A stretch of DNA of 64,000 nucleotides from Tetrapyrgos nigripes (taxonomy: Eukaryota; Basidiomycota; Agaricomycetes; Agaricales; Campanellaceae), in assembly GCA_013368315.1 (NCBI GenBank), contig JAACJM010000018.1, forward strand, positions 825,198 to 889,197, read 5' to 3'. The translations under genes and the position numbers were made by a program. The stretch's first letter is position 1; each line of letters begins with the position of its first letter. A model generated the notes under the pieces. It saw only the letters and a program-made list of their open reading frames with translations. It did not search any database and was not told the DNA's origin. This document shows positions 25,507 to 37,787 of this stretch, in pieces.

Positions 25507-25760
25507 GTAAGCAATACACCTACCTGGCGAAAGCGCAAGAATAAGACCGAAGAAAGTGTCGACTGCACGTGAAGTTGCTTTGATTGGTCTGCGCGAGATG
25601 AAAACTTTTGCCTCGTGTCACGAAAGAATAAGGTTTGATACCTACCTGGCGAAAGCGCAAGAAGAAGACCGAAGAAAAGTGTCGAGTTCACGTGAGGTTG
25701 CTTTGATGTGTCTGCGCGAGATGGAAACTTTTGCCTTGTGTCATGGTAACTGAAGGATAG
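25507..25760 (-). promoter_or_regulatory. Tandem CACGTG array upstream of NWD-B (2 units)
   Basis: Two units of about 123 bp with CACGTG at 25566 and 25689. They are close copies of the NWD-C array units: GCGAAAGCGCAAGAA, GAAAGTGTC, GCACGTGA, GCTTTGATTGGTCTGCGCGA. The 5' exons that should lie between the array and NACHT are deleted, so the array now abuts the NACHT exon. Confidence 0.65.
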
Positions 25761-26629
25761 CATCCACAACATTTGACTTGAGGAACTGAAGAATGAGAGC
25801 TTCAGAAGACCCCACGAAAAGTTCCAGGGGAAACATCTAGACACCTAGCGGATTGGAGGATACGGCGATTATCCGCCGAGAGAGACCTGGATCTATGAAG
25901 CAGCTCATCTCACAACTTATTAGGGTGCAATAAAGTTTCGTCAGCTAGCTTGGATGGAATGCGCTCAATTTTGGCTCAGCATGGGCCGCGACGAGGGGTC
26001 TAGAAGTGACGGGCTTCATTCTGGATATGACTGCATTTACGCTGCTCTAATCGCTTCTAAAATGCTTCATCCAGTATAACCTCGATATAGTTACAATCCA
26101 ACTAATAAAGGCAAAGGCTCTCTTCGAAGAACGACGTCAGTCATCAAAATTAGAGTGTGAGGGTGTGTCAGGTTATATATGCACTTGTTCGTCCGACGGT
26201 CTAGCTGAAATTTGAGTAGATTGGTCAGAGTTGTGGTTATATGAAAGGCCTATGCAGAAAGTGAAAGAGTTTTAGGGAGGATATATAACGAAAATCAGCG
26301 AGTACGAAGCGAGAACGCACCTTCCTGGCTGCTGAGACCGTTTGCAGCTCAATCTCCGCATAAAGCATTGCAAATGGAGTCGCTCGGACAGGGCACAATG
26401 ACGCGCTCTACCATTCAGATGTGTTTCAGCACAACTTGGTAGTTCGTGTATCATCATAGGGAGAGAACTGAAATCTGGTCTGGTGGAGCCCTTGTGAGCA
26501 GGAAATGGACATGGCTCTTGAGACGGTCGTGGTTGTACAAGTAGAAGAGAAACAAGCGGAAATTTCTGTTCAGCGCTCTACGTGATCCATCCTTTTCCTT
26601 GGCCTTCGTGAATGCCTACTCAGATACAC
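25761..26629. repeat. Duplicated NWD upstream flank, copy B
   Basis: Nearly the same sequence as 42902-43763 upstream of NWD-C, including CACCTAGCGGAT near 25845 and the GGTCGTGGTTGTACAAG string. Homology ends at GATACACC, where the long-TIR element begins. No coding sequence recognised. Confidence 0.8.
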
Positions 26630-27202
26630 CCGGGTATCAGAAATCTGCGGGTACCCCATGCGGGTACCCATTACCCTTTGCTTATCATGTAGAATCTTAG
26701 TTGATTAAGCCTTCTAATTGCTCTTTTTATTGTGTAGATAGTCCTTTCAAAATGCAGAGTCTGTTGTGTAGCAATTTCACAAAGAACAGCATACATACTA
26801 CTGTCCTGGCATGAATGAAAGCTCAGTCTCTCTGACCAAAAAAAAATCCAGAAGAAATCCGAAAAAAAAATAAATAGAAAATGTCAAATCTGGCCTTAGA
26901 TTTTTTGGCTGTGATTTGTGACTGAACTGCCTTTCATGCTGGTACACTAACCTGCCTGCTAAAGTAGCATCAACAGCAGGCCGTATGATGCTTTTACCAA
27001 GCCATTTCTACAAAAAGAATATTCTATGCAACTAAGGCTATGTAACGTTGGATACTCATACTTACAAGCAGTCCCATTTGCAGAGAAGGGCAAAAGTAAG
27101 TGCAGAGTGGGTCAGAAAGTGTCAATGATAGGTGATGCTGAGTCTTGCATATACCACGTAAATCCCATCATTTTTGTATGAATGATTTTACCTCAATACC
27201 GA

Positions 27203-30200
27203 TAGGGCTACGCACTGTCCAGTATTACTGGTACGGCCGTATGAGCGACGGGTCGGATACGGGGTAGTCCGTACAGTACCAGTATTTGTACGGGATATGG
27301 TTTCAACTGAGTACGGTACGGGACTCGTATAATTACGCCAGTATTACGGGTAGTACGGACAGAGAAAAATCATTACGAAATGTAAACGAGAAACTACCGC
27401 TACTTTCTATGACGACGAGCTAAATGTAACCTATTCTTTGCAATCATAAGCATACGAATAGTGTCTGGGTGCAGACTGGCACGGCGAAGAGAAATAGTAT
27501 CTCGACCACCAGAAAACATGCGCTCTACAGCAACTGCTGACCCTTGATGAAAAGAATATGTATCAGTACTGTAGGAATAAGTCAAGAACAAGGCCACCAC
27601 GTACCAGGGATAGAAAAGATATCAAGGGCCAAACGGTAAAGGGTGGGGAATGTCGCCTTCTGGCCTTGCCACCACTGGATCGGGTCACATTTCTCACTAT
27701 CTTGGGGCGGCTGCTTCCAGAACTCGGTTAGTTCATCGCGTGGAGCGTCCACCCTGCGATGATAACGGGAAGTCTTCTTTTTCTGTGGGGAACCATCAAT
27801 GTAGACAATGTCGTCCTGAATAGGAATGGTGGAGGAAGTGGCAACAGTGGAAGGACGAGAGAGGTAGTTGGTCTCGAAATAGGTCCGGAGCTCATTCCTC
27901 GACTTCTTGAGGTGGCCGTCAAGGGTGACATCCTTCTTGTAATCCTCTTCAAGGACATCGCGATTGACACGGGGATCCAGAACTAAACGATAAACGAAGA
28001 TAATAATCTATCAGTGAACGAAAAATATGTAACCGAGAACGGGAACTAATGCATTGACCAAGTATAAAACGGGGACTCATCAAACTTGTAGTAATACTCA
28101 CTGAGCTTATTGTGAGCTGCAACAAGGGCATCACGAATATGTGCCAGTGTAGTCCATGGTAGGTTTGCAAGGATATCTCGAACATGATGCTCAAGATCCT
28201 GCATGATCTCCAGGGTCCGTGAGAGCATGGGTGTATGTGTGGCAGACATCTGCACTGTAGCTGCCCGGAACTCCTTCAGCCATGAGGTAACCATGATAAG
28301 AGTATCCCATTCCTCGCTGCTCAGACAGAAGTCTTGGAGCTCAACGCACGAATGGGCATAGCTATCCACAGCATCACGGAATTGGATACCACGACCTGGA
28401 TCAACAAAGATAAAAATAAGAACAAGGAAAAAGACAGAAAGAGTATTGACTTACGCATCATTTGATGTGTGGACCCCCATCGTGTTATGACATCAAGGAT
28501 CAGCATCAGTAACTTGTACGTTCGCTTCTCCTGGTCGGCCTCGGCATATATCTCGTCGATCTCCCTAAGCCAAGCCGCATGACGTTGGGGACTAGAGCGA
28601 ACATCCCGAACAATTTTTCGCAACTAAAAAACAATGTCAACATCATGGAGAAGGTAAAAACCCACCAAAAAAAACAAACCTTGGTGACGGCAGGAGTAAT
28701 ACCGTCTCGCTTCAAGTTCTCTAGGTCCTCCTCGTCATCATCATAGTCAGCCGTCTCGTTGTCCTCCACATTATCAGTAGCCATGGATTTGTCCGGGATG
28801 ATATTGAAATTGTCTTGATAGTTGCCACCTCGAGCTGACAACTTCTCACTTGTCTTTGACGATATCGCACCAATACCTTCGAGAAGCTAGTGGGAAATGA
28901 GACATGAGTACAGTCAGTGTAAAAATGAGAAAATGATATGACGTGCCTTGAGAGCAGCAAGGTGAATGGTATGTGGCATGCAGCGCATTCGTGAAGCCTT
29001 GGCAGAGAAAGGAATCTTCTTACGACAGCAGCGCTCTTCAAGACTCTGCATCATTGTGTCGTTGTTGGTGGCGTTGTCCATGATGATAGCTATAATCTGC
29101 AAATACTGAGTTTATGAAAAGAAACATCAGAAATGAAACACTAATCTTTCCGAGAAGGCCATATGTTTCGAGAGTCTTCCATACAGCTTCAGCCATGTTC
29201 TCGCCAGAGTGAGCACCCTCAAGTTCTCGGAAATCAATTAAACATTCTTCTGTAGATAGAAGTTATTATATTACATTCAATAGCAATAGAACAAATGGCG
29301 GACCAAGAACTCCATCATCAGCAATGTAGTGGGCAACGACAGCAAGGAAAGGATACTGGTTACTTGATGTCCAAGCGTCAATAGACAGAGCGACCTTCCC
29401 CTTCAGAACCTAAGAGATAAATGAGAACAGAAAGAACAAACTGATAATGAGTTAACTTATGAGAAACATCTCAGTCATCTCCTTGATGGTCCTTTCACCC
29501 AGTTTGAACACCTTACGGCGAACAGCATCCTTCTTTGGAATATGAAGCGCACCACCAGAGTGATGGACATACTGCAAGAGATCGATGAACTCCTGCGTCT
29601 CAACCTCGGCGAACGGCTGGTCACACGCAACAATCCATTTGATGAGTAAGTCCTCAAATTTCTCCTGGTCCCAAGGTTCCTGGAAAGGAGAAAAATGCAC
29701 AACGTCAGCAGATAGCATGAAATATATGAGACGTGCAACTTGCCTTAGCAGCAGCCTGTTGCCAAGCAAAAGCCTCCTTGATACTGTCCTGGCGCTTCTC
29801 AATCTCGTTGCCCAACACGGCTTGAAATTGGGCATCAAGCGGGGCACAACCAGCTGCGATGTCGACCTCTTGTTGTGTGATAGCGCCATTTCAGTCTTTG
29901 AGCACCTCATAGAAGTTGTAGAGGTTGCGGAAGTTGCTTTTGAGATGGTTGTGAAGACCTGCAATGTGATGATCAGCTATACACGATAGATGATGAGAAT
30001 AAGAAATAACATACCGTTCAAAGAACTATTCATCTTCTTTGTGATTGTTAGGACATGGTGTGATCCATGGAGACAGCGGAAATGCTTGTCGCCTTTCTCT
30101 CCGGTTTCGCCTTTGGCATTGACGGCAACTTCTTCAAAGAACAGGTAGATGGGGTTGGTGCGTTTGATGCTGCCAAAAGCCTGTGCAGAGTTAAGCATAC

Positions 30201-31474
30201 GTCAATGAAAGATATAGAGTGATTACATACCGCACTAGACAAAGACGCAGTACGAGGTGAAGCTTCCTCGTCCTCAACTTCCTCTACTGTAGCTGCACGG
30301 GAAGGAGTTTGGGTCTGTACGGGAGATCAAGAAAAAGGCCACAACAAGTAATATTAAAACATACCTTAGCTGCACTCTTCTTATGTATACGTCTCTTCTT
30401 CTTCACAGGCTTCTTCTGCTTGGGTGGGAATGTCTTCGCGTTGAGGACCTGTGCACGCTGCAATACTGAATGTAAGACCAACGGAACGAAAAAAATAGTA
30501 CGGGAGAGTACGCACCTCCTCATTTGGGACATCCGAGACTGGATCCTCCGAAACGTCGGTAGACTCTCCGTCGTCCTCGAAATCACTCCCTTCTGAGCTG
30601 TCCGAACCCTTCTTTGCTTTTTTGCCTTTCCTAACCTTGCGTTTCTTCGCTTTGGTGGTGACTTCATCGCCAGTCAGGTCAGCCTGGACTGCTTCGAGCA
30701 TCTTGGTATGTTTGTTGCGAGACGGACGGATATTTCCTGTTAGAACGGTCAGCATATCAACAGCACTTCCATAAAACATCACAAATACATACCATCACCA
30801 GAGCCAGGGCCAGAAATAGGTACTGTGTCAGCTGGGTCGTTGTAGAATTGGATTTCGGAAGCGTCTTTCAGAGTCCCATCAGGATTCACAGCACACTGGG
30901 AATTGTCCATGTCTGAGAGCATACAAGCAGGTAAAGGAACGGAGCTCAATTTAAAGCCTAAGATAACGAATTTGCAATCTGTGGTGTTTGCGGGCGATAC
31001 TTAGCAAAAAAAAACCGGCTAGAAAGTTGAAAATCGCGTACCAACTGCCAAATGTTACACCCGCAGGTCCTGACGCAGCCAAGTCATGGTAGAGGCCCCC
31101 TGGTATGTATGTAGGTAAAGTAGAAGGGCTGAGAGGGCCCGCAAAACGAAAAGAAAGCATGTTGTACAAGAATCTACCACAGTGCTGGCAGAAAACAGCG
31201 AGTAGAAGACTAAGATTGAAAAGAAGAAGTCAGCGGCACGTGAGATACATGTCCTTGCCGTCGGTGCCGAAGTCTTTCAGCTCCTCCTCGAGAATACTTG
31301 ACCCGTATACCGTATGGACCCATATACGGCCGTATAAGATACGAGACATTACGGTGAGTACCCGTATAGTCCTAAACCGTATTTTCTTTCTCGAGCAAGC
31401 CAGTACGGTACGGGGTCGTATTTTTGTACGGAACCAGTATCCCCGTATGCATACTGGTACGGCGCGTAGCCCTA
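27203..31474 (-). mobile_element. hAT DNA transposon (4272 bp) with 8-bp target duplication
   Basis: The ends are TAGGGCTACGC and its inverse GCGTAGCCCTA. An exact 8-bp duplication AATACCGA flanks it at 27195-27202 and 31475-31482. Both subterminal regions (27230-27360 and 31295-31465) are dense in TACGG/CCGTA motifs, as expected for hAT transposase-binding sites. It lies inside the outer long-TIR element, so it is the younger of the two. Confidence 0.95.
27400..30910 (-). pseudogene. hAT transposase, multi-exon, near-complete but with an in-frame TGA
   Basis: ATG at 30910. The order of parts is an acidic and Lys-rich N-terminus, a BED-type zinc finger (about 30170-29930, with FEEVAVN, KHFRCLHGS and LHNHLKSNF), RNase H-fold catalytic region with LSIDAWTSSNQYP (about 29380) and IIMDNATNN (about 29080), an ITRWGSTHQMM block (about 28470), VLDPRVNRD (about 27970) and a C-terminal hAT dimerisation domain VAVERMFSGGRDTISLRR (about 27500). 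Many 50-60-nt introns separate the exons. Some have non-GT donors (GCAAGT near 29742, GCACGT near 28945, ATTAGT near 29148), some of which may be damage. A TGA at 29891-29893 interrupts the exon after the BED finger. The product would excise and insert hAT elements in the nucleus; this copy is probably dead or nearly so. Confidence 0.82.
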
Positions 31475-31954
31475 AATACCGACAGCGCGTTCTGTTCTTT
31501 GTGAAATTGCTACACAACAGACTCTGCATTTTGAAAGGACTATCTACACAATAAAAAGAGCAATTAGAAGGCTTAATCAACTAAGATTCTACATGATAAG
31601 CAAAGGGTAATGGGTACCCGCATCACCCGCATGTACCCGCTGTGTACCCGCATGGGGTACCCGCAGATTTCTGATACCCGGTTCTGGCTCCCCAACTTGG
31701 ATGCATCATGCACCAGTCTATGTCTTTTGGTGTCAACGTCTTCAAGGCTGTCAACAGCGACCAGAAGCGGGATGGGCTATTTGCTTACACAAATGGGTAA
31801 CATTGGCTACGTCCATCCTCAAAACCCGCCAACACCTCAACGTCAACCGTCTTTCTGCCCACCTACAGCCATGCCATGTACCAATCACCGTCCAGGATAT
31901 GCACCCAAAGTCTCTTTCAATACGTTTTAAAAACCCCGTTGCGAGTATACAGTG

Positions 31955-32550
31955 TAGGGCTCCTAGCGGATCGGATGCTGGTTGGATGCGGATCCATCCG
32001 CTCGGATGAGCCATGACCAAGACTTCATCCGCATCGGCAGATGGCATCTGACGGATGGTCGGATCATCCGCGGATGGTGGGCACACATACCAAAGGTAGC
32101 GTATAGAGCTTGCCTGAGGTCTTTTTTCATTCTTTTTTCACTTGTAAGTACACTTTGGGTCCATTTTATGTGAAATAAAAAGGTTTCCACTTGCCTACAC
32201 ATGTAAATACAGGGTGCATGGCTCATGACACGGTATGGGCATCTTGCCGAGGATTTTTCCCATGGCTAGCTCAGCATTGAGCAAGGTTTCAAAACGTCGA
32301 GCTGTGTTGACGAGAGTTTTGTCGATGTTGATAACCTTTCCAACTGTACAGAATCTCGGGAAGTCCCGAGAACTCACCCAAAATTAGTAAGTACGACAGG
32401 TTCCCACATACCTCACACATCCGACGATGACCGGCGGATGGTCGGATGGTATCCGTCGGTTGGGTGCACCTCCAGAGGCCCATCCGCCATCCGAATCCGA
32501 GACCTCATCGGCGGATAGACGCCGGATCATCCGATCCGCTAGGAGCCCTA
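31955..32550. mobile_element. Non-autonomous hAT-type MITE (596 bp)
   Basis: The ends are TAGGGCTCCTAGCGGATCGG and its inverse, with an exact 8-bp target duplication ATACAGTG at 31947-31954 and 32551-32558. The paralogous spacer at 44265-44276 shows the empty site (ATTATACGGTGAGG). The subterminal regions are full of GGATG/CATCC motifs. There is no coding frame. A related CCTAGCGGATCGGATG fragment occurs at 42988. Confidence 0.93.
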
Positions 32551-32702
32551 ATACAGTGAGGAGTAGCCGCTGGAAATCAATGTGAGTGTTCCTTCATTTC
32601 TTCTCTTGTCCTATCCTTCCTTATTCTCGTCACTTTTCCTATCTCTCCTCGGTTTTCTCTTTTAATGATCCTAATGCTACAAATGTTGTTGGGTTGTTCT
32701 AG

Positions 32703-32806
32703 GAGCCTCAGCGAGGGCTGGATGGGGCGCTAGAGTCTTTCGTGCAGGATGGGGACGAGTTGGTGGTGTTTAGAGGCATTAAAGAACATGACCTCGGATG
32801 TCTTGG
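32703..32806 (+). pseudogene. Exon-like relic of a recurring unknown gene
   Basis: Acceptor TTGTTCTAG, donor TTGG|GTACG. It reads with a conserved SFVQDGDELVVFRGIKE core. The matching piece at 44404-44534 has SFVQDGDELAVFSIKED. The upstream exon-like part in this unit contains stops. Confidence 0.45.
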
Positions 32807-34029
32807 GTACGTTTGCGTGTCTTCTCTTTCCGCTAGTGTCTCCTGCTGTCTTTTTCTTGTTTTCATCCCCACCACCACCTTTATGCCTTCTGTCCTTCCT
32901 CCGGCACACTCCATTCTCCGTCCCCTTCCTTGTACTACCTTTTTTACCCTAGTCCCTTCATTCTATCTTCGTTACGCTCACTAACCCACTCTCTGCGGAA
33001 ACCTTCACCGGCTCCCCCCTCCCTGGCCCTACGCTCTCTCATGACGCACTGTACATCCAATATAGACAAAACCAAATAATAATTTGCAAATCCGCCTCTG
33101 AGTGCTCAGACCCCCCAACAAACCAGGAAGAAAATTGGCTGGAATATGTCCGCGGTTGGTACCGGGAATGTTGACGGCGAAGCTAATGGATAGGGGAGGC
33201 GAGAGAGGTTAGCTGTGTTGGATTGGTGAGTTGAGTTGGTTCGCGTTTTCTCTTTCTCTTTCTCTTTCTTCTTCTCTTTCTTCCTTTTTCTCTATTTCCT
33301 CTGTCTACGTCGACGCATACACCTATACTAACCCCCTTCTCTTCCTCCTCCTCCTCCCTCCTCTCCCGCCCCGTCCCTCTTCATCTGATCCAAGAGCCCA
33401 ACTCGGTCCCCGCGCACCCAAGAGAAGAGGCCGGACCGCAAAATCGTGACATGGCAACTCGGATACCTCAGACGGGTATATAGGGTAGGGAGCCAGTGTG
33501 TTAGGAAAGGAGTGATGGGGAGTTTTCGTAGGAGTAGATATTGGTATTGTTTGAGGGGTTCGGCTGCGAGTGTCATTCTTTTTTCTCTATTTGGTTGGGT
33601 TTTTATTCTTTTTGTCTCCTACGTTTCACGAAAACTTTGGTGAGTGTGGGTATGTGTGTCCACGCTGAGGAGGGAGGGAAGGCAGGCAGAGGAGGAAACA
33701 AGGGAGTTTGTATGCAAGACGGAGGGAGGCTGGGCAGTGGGAGAGTGTAGTGTAGACGAATTTTTACCCTTCACGTTTTCTTCATTGCTTCGTCCTTTTT
33801 TCGACTGTTACTTTCTTCTTCTTGACTTGTTTTCATTTCTGATTTAGCTTTTGTCCTTTGTCTTTCGCCTTCTGTTACCATTCCATTCTCATCCCTGGCT
33901 CCCCTCTCTTCCCATCCCCTCGCCTCCCTACACTCAGTCTCACTCATTCCCCCTCTCCTTTCCCACTTTTATCTCTACCTCACTAATTATCACTTACACA
34001 CTTTATCCAACCCGAACCAAAGTCAAAAA

Positions 34030-37000
34030 TTTGAAAAATCAAGTACTATGCTGAGGCGGACATGGGAGTAAACCATGTGGCTGTGTACATGCGGAAACGA
34101 CAGGAAGAGTCGAGCTCGTCGTTGCAGACGGCGTTGATCACGAAATATGCAAGCAATGGTCTCCAGAGTTGAGATAGTGGTTTGAATAGTCTCAAAGGAC
34201 CAGTTTACGAAAAATCATCACTGTAGGCCGAGAATTGAGCTGGATGCAGAGGTTTGAGTTTGGATGACACTGGAATGCGGCTTTCTTCTTGACTACGACG
34301 ACCGGCGACCTCTGACTCTGCATCTTTGTATCACCGATACTTTAGAGATTCCCAACCTGATTCCGATTCCAACTCTTATCCTGTCATTGGTCATTGGTCA
34401 TGAAAGACTCCAACTTCCAATGCAATGCTTCTTGACCTGATTCCATCCTCGCCAAAATCCTCATCAAATGTAGGGAAGAAATAAAATGCAGAAATGCCGA
34501 GAGAAAGACGAAAAAGCCCACTCACAGCCTGACAACTCGAGTCCCGCAAACAATATCCTTGACACACGCTCAAACATCACGGTCCCCGTCTCAATGCTCA
34601 CCCCCATCGCTTTCGCTTTCACTCTGTCTCTGGCTCCGTTTCCCAATTGCCTGATTTACCGTAGTTGTCTAGATTACCTACCAGTTTATTGTTTCGGGTA
34701 CCTACAAACTTCTCTTTGAAAACACAGAAGCTTTTATGCATTTCAAATGCCTTGCGAAGGCTTGCATGCAGGATTGCAGTCAGGGATATATAGTTAGGAG
34801 ATAGGTAAAGGAGGGAAGGCTCGCGTCATGACGAAAAACGTAGATGATGGCGGGGGATTGAAAGCTGTTTCACAAGTACGGTACCAATCAAAGACAGCGA
34901 ATAAGAAGTTAGGAAAGTCCATGCACCCATCACATCCTCCTCGAGTGCTCTAAAAACAGCCAACTCTCATCGCCATCTCGGACGAAAAACTCCAACACTC
35001 AATCCAGGTCAAGAAGCGCATAGAAAGACTCAAGAAAGACTCTGCAACAATGGCATTAGTATCGGCTGTGAAACGACAAGCAAAAGTAGTAATGAACGAG
35101 AATGAAACGAGACTGAAAACAACGCACCTAGTATTCCATATCCATCACTTGTACTCCCAACGTGAAATAAAACACGCTTTCTGCGGAATTTTCAAACAGC
35201 GTATACCCTGGGACCGGAGTTTGCGCATTGCTGTGGGCATAGTTGGAGGCGTAGACCGATAGAGGGCTGGCAGTAGTCGTCGAAGGAGTGGTGGATGTAG
35301 TAGAGGCGACACTTGTTGCCGAGGAGGTCCTTAGAAGACTCTGATTACCAGTTGTGAGTTGGCGGGCGGATTGAGAGAATAACCTGTGTTCGACACTGAC
35401 AGCCTTGAGCTTGATAGCGGCGCAGCATCCGACTTGGTAGGCGACGATGAAACAGTTTATGCACAGATGTGACCAGAGAGGAAAGAGGTGAAGGATGCTG
35501 AGGGAAGTGATTAGGCAAGGTTGTTGTCATCGTCGTGGTCAACCGTCAACCAAGAATGACGCGTACCACTCTGGCTCCCAGTCCGAATCCAGACCAAATA
35601 CACAGCCACATCGAACCTCTATCTGCATCAACGACACGACAAGAACCACACCATTCAGCCATGAAACATCCTTTGCCTTCACCTCTTTCTTCTCATTTCG
35701 TCTACGTTCAGGTCTCCCAGGGGTTTCCGCTTCGTCTCCCAACTCAAACTCAATATTCGCTCACTGATAACACATACTTATTCGAATACACATGAAAACG
35801 TTCCCTTTCCTTTCTTGTGGCCTAATTACCTCTTCATCATCTTTTCTCCCCGCGTTTCAATATTTCGCCTCCTGCTCTTCGCCTCAAATAGCAACCAAGA
35901 CGATACTAACACTATCCTTGACAGAGTCTTCTTCTTCACGGAACCACTCTACAAATTAGAATTGTGCGTCAGAGTCTCCTATGCAAAACTTGATGCATGG
36001 TTCATATTTAGAGGTATGGAGGAGGAAGTTTCAGGTACGCGTCCTTCCTCTTCTTTGTTTTTCCTCCTCATGATCTTGTTCTTTCTGGTACTCTGACCCC
36101 GTCATTCTAGTATCCTCATCCCTTTTTGGTACCATTTCCCTCCTTCCCCTCCTTCCCTTCCTCTACTATATTACCATCTATTCTTGTCCATAAACTCACA
36201 CTCTCCCTCTTTCTCAACCTATCACTGATCCCCTGCCATACAGAAAAAAACTAGACCCCCTACACGCCCCCCCCCCCAACTCTGCCTCTCTCTTATCTCT
36301 CAAAGTGCACTGTGTACATATTGTATTAGATGAGTAGAGCTCTGAGGAAGACTCCGGGGAAGGGTGATAGAAGCAGATTGTAGAACAAGGAGAGGGTGGT
36401 TGCTTCATAACAGTGAGTGGGGATTTTTCCTAGAAGTTTTGTGGGTGTTTTGGAATTTCAGAATTTGGGTTCTTCGGATTTGATTTTCGCTTTTTCTCTA
36501 TTCTGCCCTTTTATCATTTTGTTCTTTTTCACTTGGCATGTCAGATTCATTGTCTAACACCTCTTGTGTTCTTGTTTTTGTTCTCTCAGCTGTATTTTGT
36601 CTATGTGTATGCATACATATGCTGACCCTCCATATACTCACTTCCCCCCCTCCCCCCTTCCCTTTCTACCCTCCCCACCACCTTCTCGTGATACATGAGA
36701 CTCAACCCTTATCATCCATGATCATAGGCACCCGAAGCCGCAAAAAATGACGTGGCAGCTGGTACAAATACACAATTATGGCAACTAGGAAAAGGTGCCA
36801 CTGAGGCAGAGCAGCGGGGTTGGGGGGGGGGTGCATCAGAACTTTGTGGGGTATTCTTTGACAGGTTTGGCGGTCAGTGGTGTAGTAAATTTCTTGATTA
36901 TTAAACAATGTAAGGGTTTGAAGGCAAGGGGGTTAAGGGAAATGTTGGGGGGAGGGGAGGTAGAATACTTGACAGGGGGGAGTTAGGACAATTGGGGGGA

Positions 37001-37787
37001 GGGATAGAAAAATGGGGGAAGGGGGGTATAACAATGGGCATAGGGGGGTACAATAATGTGAGGGGGGTCAGGGTGGGTGTTGCAGTGTGTGGGGAGAGGG
37101 GATGGGACAAAGAATGAGGTCTGCATTGCGTGACCCATGATGCTTTTTCTGCTTTTTGCATTTGTTTTCTTTGGTTTGGTTGTTTTTCATTTCTGTATCT
37201 TATTCATTGTTAATCTCTGTTCCCCCCTTCTCATCTGTCTCTAATGTTCACTCTTTCATATTCATGTATAGGCTCCAATAAATCTTTGCGACCAAGAACA
37301 GAGAATAGAGGACAGATCTCAGAGGGGAGTAGGCATTCTGCCTCAGGTTCCCACTAAGGCGCAGATGGGAGGAGATTGGAATAGAGGGGGTTTGGGTGAG
37401 TGATATGATACACTTATGTAGGACTGTATTTTTATGAATACCAATGCTAATATAATCCATACCATGGCATCTTTCAAACAATACCAACTACATGCATTCT
37501 GAGCTTAGGTGATGCAAAATAACAATGGTTCGCAAGAGGAAAGCATGAATTGTTACATTAACAATTGGACATGACCCCTTATCTCAACAATTCTTAATGG
37601 AAAAAAGATATAACTTCAGGTAGCAAGAAAATTACTCACCTAGTATCTTAAACAAAGTACAAAAATAGATTCAAAATATTGACTGAGCTGATTTATTGCA
37701 GTAGGTAGAAAGAACATATTGAACTGAGATAGCATTTCGTGTGATTCACAAATTTGAAATTATTATGTTTTGCAGAGCTCGTCACAT
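34030..37787. repeat. Segmental duplication, copy 2 (downstream of NWD-C)
   Basis: Counterpart of 17.69-22.47 kb. It contains the GGCATTAGTATCGG string (35050), the exon-like piece at 35926-36034, the CACCCGAAGCCGC module (36729) and the flank running into the NWD-C stop. No other gene recognised. Confidence 0.7.
35926..36034 (+). pseudogene. Exon-like relic, best-preserved open copy
   Basis: ACTAAC branch point and CCTTGACAG acceptor, then CAG|GTACG donor. It is open throughout and ends KLDAWFIFRGMEEEVSG, similar to the DGDELVVFRGIKE core of the other copies. No complete gene could be built around it. Confidence 0.45.

Larger units (their letters stand above)
26630..31681. mobile_element. 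Long-TIR element (outer), split by a hAT
   Basis: Inverted arms of about 161 bp (26630-26790) and 190 bp (31492-31681) start CCGGGTATCAGAAATCTGCG. They are nearly identical apart from about 30 extra bases of GCGGGTAC-type repeats in the right arm. Without the nested hAT the element is about 0.8 kb and non-coding. No clear target duplication is seen: the duplicated flank at 43.76-44.05 kb contains host sequence that is missing here, so the insertion came with a deletion or the flank has changed. The superfamily is uncertain. Confidence 0.7.
31682..34029. repeat. Spacer repeat unit, copy at 31.7-34.0 kb
   Basis: It matches 44.05-45.43 kb and then 60.43-60.84 kb, the two halves being separated there by the Copia insertion. 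Shared marks include TCATGCACCAGT, CGTCTTCAAGGC, the exon-like piece at 32703-32806, the CACCCAAGAG/GACATGGCAACTC module near 33413 and CTCCTACGTTTCAC near 33626. It carries the MITE at 31955-32550. No intact gene is seen. Confidence 0.7.

Noticed and set aside
26627..26700. GGGTACCC-rich repeats as telomeric or subtelomeric sequence
   Set aside because: They are part of a 160-190 bp inverted repeat that bounds a transposon-like element, and no TTAGGG-type array is present.
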